DNA of 64,000 nt. Source: Chimonanthus salicifolius. Lineage: Eukaryota; Streptophyta; Magnoliopsida; Laurales; Calycanthaceae. This document shows, in pieces, positions 59,021 to 64,000 of the stretch (the first letter of the stretch is position 1; every line of letters begins with the position of its first letter). A program made the position numbers and the translations under genes. The DNA is taken from positions 29,429,175-29,493,174 of the forward strand of contig CM023540.1 of the NCBI GenBank assembly GCA_013350335.1, written 5' to 3'. Below the pieces are notes generated by a model. The model searched no databases and was not told where the DNA came from. It saw nothing but the letters and a program-made list of their open reading frames with translations.

Positions 59021-59274
59021 CATTCACATGCAATTGGACTTGTTTGACAATGCCATGTACATTCCAAAGTGCTCTACTTTAACATGTGGTAGAGACCCTC
59101 TATGGATCTCTCTTTTCATAAGCATTATCACTTTCACTAGATGCCACCTCTAAACTACTTTAAAAAATCATTTTTCCTCTGAAAATATTATACACGAAAT
59201 GTAATCACTTCGTATCTGTGTTGCATCCACCATGAGACCATGAAATTTCTCCACTAATTTTCTTTTAATTGAAA

Positions 59275-59325
59275 CCACCGATATCGACGATATATATCGA
59301 ATATTGCCCGATATTAAAACCCATG
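59275..59325. repeat. Short palindrome repeat family copy
   Basis: ACCGATATCGACGATATATA followed by TCGAATATTGCCCGATATTA: a compact cluster of CGATAT words as at 1776-2262. Confidence 0.5.
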
Positions 59326-60061
59326 GCCATAATAATAATACATAGTTACAATGCAAATGCACAAGATTCCGTGAATAAACCCCACCCTTCATTTCATGAG
59401 GGTCCCATCATAAACTTCACAATGCTTATCATATCACCCAACATCATCGCTGCGTTTGGATGAGAAGCTCATCTTTGCTAGGAGTATTCTCCTCCTGAAA
59501 GATTCTCTCGTATTTTGCTTGGTGTTTTAAGAGAAAATGTACTATGAGAAAAGAAGGAAAGAAATGAACTAAGAGGGAAAATCATGGTTTTCAACCCCTA
59601 CAACCAAACAAGATTGAGGCTTAAAAGGGGAAAGGGAAAGGGCAGGTGAAGTGAGCTCCACTTTTTCCCTAATTAAAAATACCAAATAAGGGGAGGAGAA
59701 GGTGTCCTACATTTCTCAGCTTTACCCTCATTCAAACACGGCCTGCATGTGTGTGTGTTCGAGTGAGTGAGAGAGAGAGTTCTGGTACCTAAAATATATT
59801 AATGTCACAAATTAAATGCTTTGAGCCCAGAAGAACAACATTTGAACCAGCATAGAAAGGTTTGGCACCGGTCTGGTCTAAAATATTTGAACCGGCACAA
59901 CAACATCCAGCCTCTGCCCACGTGTGGACTCAGTGCACAACATAAATTCCATGACGACCTCGCAAAACATAAATAATTTCTAGTCGTTCACAATCAGATG
60001 CAAAAGTTGTCAAGCATCAAATCACCTCGTCTCAAGGGAACAGAAAACGTAACAATTCCAT

Positions 60062-60181
60062 TCAGCCACCGCGAGCTTCCCTTCTCGTAGCATCATGAAG
60101 GATATCAATGTCCACCCCATCTGGGGGAAGCTGCACATACCTCACCACAGAACCTCTGATGAAACAGTTCCTCACCGACAT
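60062..60181 (-). CDS. LSM2: LSM2 (U6 snRNA-associated Sm-like protein), last coding exon only
   Basis: The 39 codons plus TGA read MSVRNCFIRGSVVRYVQLPP then DGVDIDILHDATRREARGG, the Sm2 motif (CFIRGSVVRY) and C-terminus of LSM2. LSM2 is part of the Lsm1-7 ring for cytoplasmic mRNA decapping and the Lsm2-8 ring that binds U6 snRNA. The exon follows a CTGCAG| acceptor (AG at 60183-60182) and begins in phase 0. The family usually has Leu just before SVRN; here the base sequence gives Met, probably a substitution at the junction. The upstream exons (MLFFSYFKDLVG... through the Sm1 motif) would lie to the right on the minus strand, but I find none up to 64000. Either the intron exceeds 3.8 kb or this is an isolated exon. 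Confidence 0.92.
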   Translation of the reverse strand: MSVRNCFIRGSVVRYVQLPPDGVDIDILHDATRREARGG

Positions 60182-61199
60182 CTGCAGTGGATTAGAATAC
60201 GAAAACAAAAATACATCAGCATATGCAAAGACAACAATTGGGTCTTTATGTTTGCTTCCACTTATAATATGATTGTTTGGAGTAAAATTAGAAAATTGTT
60301 TTTATTCGATATCATTTTTACACCTTTTTGTACACACACAAACATAAAATGTATAATAGACTAATCCAAAAAGATGTATAATAGACTTGTTCAAATATTA
60401 TGCTCGATTGGTGATGTTGTACCTAAGAACACATGATTGTACAACACAAGATAAAAGTTTTTTTTTTTTTAATATTACAAGATAAAACCATCATGTGCTA
60501 ATTTACTTTGATAACATCAATCTCTAAGCAGAGAAAAAAAAAGGCATCAAGATTGAAGTAGAAAACAATACACACAACAAAACACCACCGCCATCTTCTC
60601 AAATCTATTTATAGTCAACTTTTTTGAATTCTACACTTCAAATAGTCTCATAATGAAAAGCATAATCTATGTCACTGGACAATTTGTCATATTTGTCAAT
60701 GCAATGCATCTTAGAAGAACCCTCATCTCTCCCCACCCCCCACCAACACCCTCCCTTCTTTTCTTTTCCCTTTCAACCAAACAAAATGATGGTATAATGT
60801 CTAAGTAATCATTCAAAATAAAAATAATGTCTAAGTACGTCATTTGTAACCTTCCAACTCTCCACACCGCTGTGTTGTCTCCAGATGTCTACGTAAATGT
60901 CAAAACCATAATAGAGAAAATTATTTCGTCTTCTCATCTATTGGGCTGCCTTTGAGGTTCACTTAGACAACATTCAGCTCCATACAACATCCCCAGTAGA
61001 CATCAACGGTTACATTTTATATCCACTGACTTGTCATTTTTCATCAACAAGCAACATTTTTTTTTTTTAAATTTACGTATGGGAAACCACGACATTTAAC
61101 TCCATATAACATCTCTAGACCAATCACTCTCGTATAGAAGCATAGAACTCTCCATCATAACATTAAAAAAGTAAAAAATAATAACCTTATAATAAGAGG
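60182..61199. other. Presumed LSM2 intron
   Basis: AT-rich, with poly-A/T tracts. No LSM2 exon, other gene or clear repeat seen. Confidence 0.4.
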
Positions 61200-61540
61200 A
61201 ATAAGAACAAGAAAGGATTTTTTTTTAAAAAAAAAGAAGAAAATAAAAAGAAAGTAGAAAACAAATGTGAGGAAACAGAAAATGACAAAAATAAAAGATG
61301 AAAAATAGAAAATCAAAAAAGGAGAAGAATGAAAAACAAACCAGAAAAATGGGAAGAAAAAAGAAAATAAGATCAGAAAAATCAAAAGAAACAAAAAAAA
61401 CAGAAACGAAATAGACATAGTAGAAGAAAATCTTTAAAAAGACAAAATCAAAGACGAAGAAAGAAATGAAAAGTAAGAAGAGATATAGCATATGAAGAAG
61501 AAAAAAGAAAGAAAGAAATGACAATAGTGATAATAACAAT
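61200..61540. repeat. Low-complexity purine tract (AAAAG/AGAAA)
   Basis: About 340 bp of nearly pure A/G on the plus strand. The long Phe/Leu/Ser open frames on the minus strand are composition artefacts. Confidence 0.85.
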
Positions 61541-61874
61541 TAAAGGGTTTAGGCTTGAAGCCCATACTTGTTTGCTTTAAACATGGATAAATTAATAGCA
61601 AAAATCCAAGATGAGGTGTCACGGTGTATGTTGTTTTGCACATAAAACAGTAATCATTAGTGAAACAAAACAACAATTAATAATAATTGGAATTGTAGAG
61701 GATTTTTTTTAAGAGAAATGGTCTAAAAATTAGTAGAACAAAGACAAAATACAATGAGTGGAACATTAGTGGAATAGTACATAAGGAGAGCAATCCAAAT
61801 AAAATTGGAAATGATCTATTGTTGTGACAAGTTTAAATACTTGAGTTCAACAGTAGAATCTAATGGAGAATTTG
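61541..61874. other. AT-rich DNA in the presumed LSM2 intron
   Basis: Nothing recognisable seen. Confidence 0.4.
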
Positions 61875-64000
61875 TGTAACACCCCTCTCTCCCGAGAGTA
61901 AGATCAGAGTGAAATGGGTAAAGATTTTCATGGAGGGAGGCGAGTCTCACGACGCGAGTCAAGTCCGAGTTCGAAAAACTCGACTGGCCCAACCTATCAC
62001 GTGCATGGATCGTAGTCCATGATAACATTTACAACATGCTAGAATAAACAGCGGAAAATAAAATGTTCATTCATGATCATAACATACTCGCATCTCAAGC
62101 AAAAATAAAGTGTTCTCCATAAGCCAAACATAAGTATCCGAACACATAGTAACTAAGTTATTATGTCCTCAAATAAACTTACTTATAAATTCTATTGTCT
62201 CCAACAAACTTAAAATGAATTGAACTAAACTATCCACGCCATCTCGCTCACGCCTGACTGCCACTTGGTCTGGCCTTGCTTTCCTTGATTTGTATTGACA
62301 TCTAAAAAGGGAAAAATTGTATGAACTTAGTTAACGCGCCCAATAGGAGTTCCGATCAAAGGAAAATGCACCAAGAAGTGTTATAGCAAAATACATATAA
62401 TTCGAAATCAACGTTAGGAAATTCACATTTTATAACATAATATGTTGCATAATAGAAAACTCATATTTCAAACCGTACTTTATCATGCAATGTCCTGTCA
62501 TGGGTATCATGAATAATGAATACCCTTTCATGCCCCATGTATCGACTATAAGTTTTCTATTCTCAATGGTTACTATCATTGGCCAATTATGTCACAGCAT
62601 TCTAGGCGGCAAGTACGAGGGTGTTGTTCCCTATCCACAAATTTAACAACCGAGACTATCGGTGGAGTGTGGTCTCCTCCCTCTGTGCAGGGTTTAGAGA
62701 CTGGTTACCCAGGAGCCTTTCTGGCCCAATTCAATGCCGTATCTTCATAACAATGGACGCAGCCAAATATAAATATTTATTCAAGTTCATCAATTTATTT
62801 CCGAGACCAAAGAAGCCCGGACAGTTCAGCTTTGTCTCGAGTAATGTAATTCCCATCCCATGCCATATGCATGAGGTATATGAATGTATCATGATGCCAA
62901 ATCCCATGCAATATATGTGAAAATATCTCAAATATTTCAAACGTAAATAAGCATCATCTCTTTCACATAAATCTAAAGAAAAATCAATCATCTCATCTAT
63001 AATTATAAAATATCATATTTAAGCCACAACTTCAATACTTCAATAATGTAGGAAAACCTACCTGATCAAGGATGATCAGCAAAAAGAGAAGTCCTACGTA
63101 TCTTTCATGCGATAATTAGTCTCAAAGTCCAAGGTTTGCTACGAATGATGTTTTAAAGGTTCCAAGCACAATTAATATTATGTTCATCAATTATTTACAA
63201 CAGTCTAAATTTATTGAATATGAATGATAAGTTGTTGTCTCTTCTATGGCTATGGACTAACCTCGAGCCGTATACTATGGAATTGGGTTGTTATCAATGT
63301 AACTCAAAGTAAATTAGGAAAGGTGAAAATACTTGTAGTATATGGTGATTGAATGGTGGGACCGGCCCGAGTCACTCTTTTAATTTAGACCATCATCTGA
63401 GTAAAAGGAGGGAAGATAATAACCATTTAATAAGGTTATATTAAGTAAGATATTTGAGGAAAGTGTTGTATGTATTTATATTTCTCTCTCTTAAAAGTAC
63501 TTCAAAGAACCCCAGTTTACAAACCTATTTTAATGTAGACATGAAATAAAATATAAGAGACAGGAAAAATAGATGGTTTTCCTTCTATTTTCATTGTAGT
63601 TTGCATTTTCCATCAGTTCTTTCTCAACAATACTTGCTCTATGGGTTATTTCCACGAAAGTCGTGCAGTGAAGAGGTACTGCTCGTGATCTGATAACGGG
63701 TCGGAGTCCTCTCTAGAACTTACGAGTCTTCTTGGACTCAGTGTCAACCATATACGGTGCATAACGGGAGAATCGTATAAATTCCTGCTGGTAATCTGCA
63801 ACAGTCATGCCCTTCTATGCTAGGTTTATGAATTCTTGGGCCTTAACCTCTTTCTCTGCCTCCGGAAAGTAGTTTGCTATAAACAAGTCTGTGAAATTTT
63901 TCCAAGTCATTCTCACCATCGATTGATTCCTTTTTGTCGACTTCCACCATTGGCTTGCATTGCTGACGAGTTGTGATGTGGCCAGGAGGATTCTATCCTG
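61875..64000 (-). mobile_element. Decayed Ty3/gypsy retroelement with gag relic (minus strand, runs off the right edge)
   Basis: On the minus strand, 64000 down to about 63570 translates as a gypsy gag: SQLVSNASQWWKS (WW motif), FTDLFIANYFPEAEKEV, QEFINLA, then KGMTVADYQQEFIRFSRYAP, MVDTESKKTRKF and RGLRPVIRS. Two in-frame TAG codons (after INLA and after RKF) make it a pseudogene. About 1.7 kb to the left, TGTAACACCCC (61875-61885) reads on the minus strand as GGGGTGTTACA, a common 3' end of plant gypsy LTRs; I take this as the left boundary. No protease, reverse transcriptase or integrase is visible between them, so pol is deleted or the element was non-autonomous. The left boundary and LTR extent are inference; the gag homology is firm. 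Confidence 0.7.

Larger units (their letters stand above)
58097..60061. other. Intergenic DNA upstream of the LSM2 3' exon
   Basis: No gene recognised. Holds a diverged family A SINE (58860-59020) and a small member of the palindrome repeat (59275-59325). The LSM2 3' UTR must lie left of 60062. Confidence 0.45.

Noticed and set aside
61155..61676. Long minus-strand frames rich in Phe, Leu and Ser, like membrane proteins
   Set aside because: They are read from a nearly pure A/G tract on the plus strand; the composition alone produces them.
1..64000. CRISPR array, operon, phage or other prokaryotic-type system
   Set aside because: No spaced identical repeats with unique spacers, no operon-like gene packing; all real genes are spliced plant genes.

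Overview
This is nuclear DNA from a flowering plant, most likely a dicot; I cannot name the species. The evidence is AT-rich intergenic DNA, GT-AG introns with plant-type splice sites, plant-specific gene families, and many plant transposable-element relics (tRNA-derived SINEs, Stowaway and hAT MITEs, L1-type LINE fragments, a Ty3/gypsy gag relic). There is no bacterial, viral or CRISPR-like system.

Layout from left to right. (1) 40-340, minus: the first exons of an unidentified, probably plastid-targeted protein that runs off the left edge. (2) 341-5167: intergenic DNA with MITEs, SINEs, a palindromic TATCGGCCGATA repeat and a small LTR-like repeat just upstream of the next gene. (3) 5168-12181, plus: an At5g19025-like 'ribosomal protein L34e superfamily' membrane protein; a 6.4-kb intron separates its last 13 codons. 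(4) 15426-29806, minus: a 12-exon Mediator tail subunit gene, MED33 (REF4/RFR1 type). (5) 29807-42145: a gene-poor 12.3-kb interval of AT-rich DNA and repeats. (6) 42146-49399, minus: a 9-exon gene for the small subunit of ribonucleotide reductase (RNR2/TSO2 type). (7) 52226-57581, plus: a 7-exon dienelactone-hydrolase-family gene with an intact Cys-Asp-His triad and a 22-nt micro-exon. (8) 60062-60181, minus: the last coding exon of LSM2; its 5' exons are not in the window. (9) 61875-64000: a decayed minus-strand Ty3/gypsy relic running off the right edge.

I joined all exons by hand from splice sites, reading phase and family conservation. In MED33 and RNR2 every junction fits in phase, but each gene carries exactly one surplus base inside a conserved exon (MED33 exon 1 near 29557; RNR2 exon 4 at 45376-45379). 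Either these are assembly indels or both copies are broken, and this is the most consequential point for anyone using the annotation.

The genes do not form a functional cluster. They are unrelated housekeeping or regulatory genes: transcription co-regulation, dNTP synthesis, RNA processing and a hydrolase. The least explained structure is a dispersed family of sequences built from variants of the palindrome TATCGGCCGATA (at least seven sites, several with the same GGGTAAAAAAAT-like lead), which I could not assign to a named element class.
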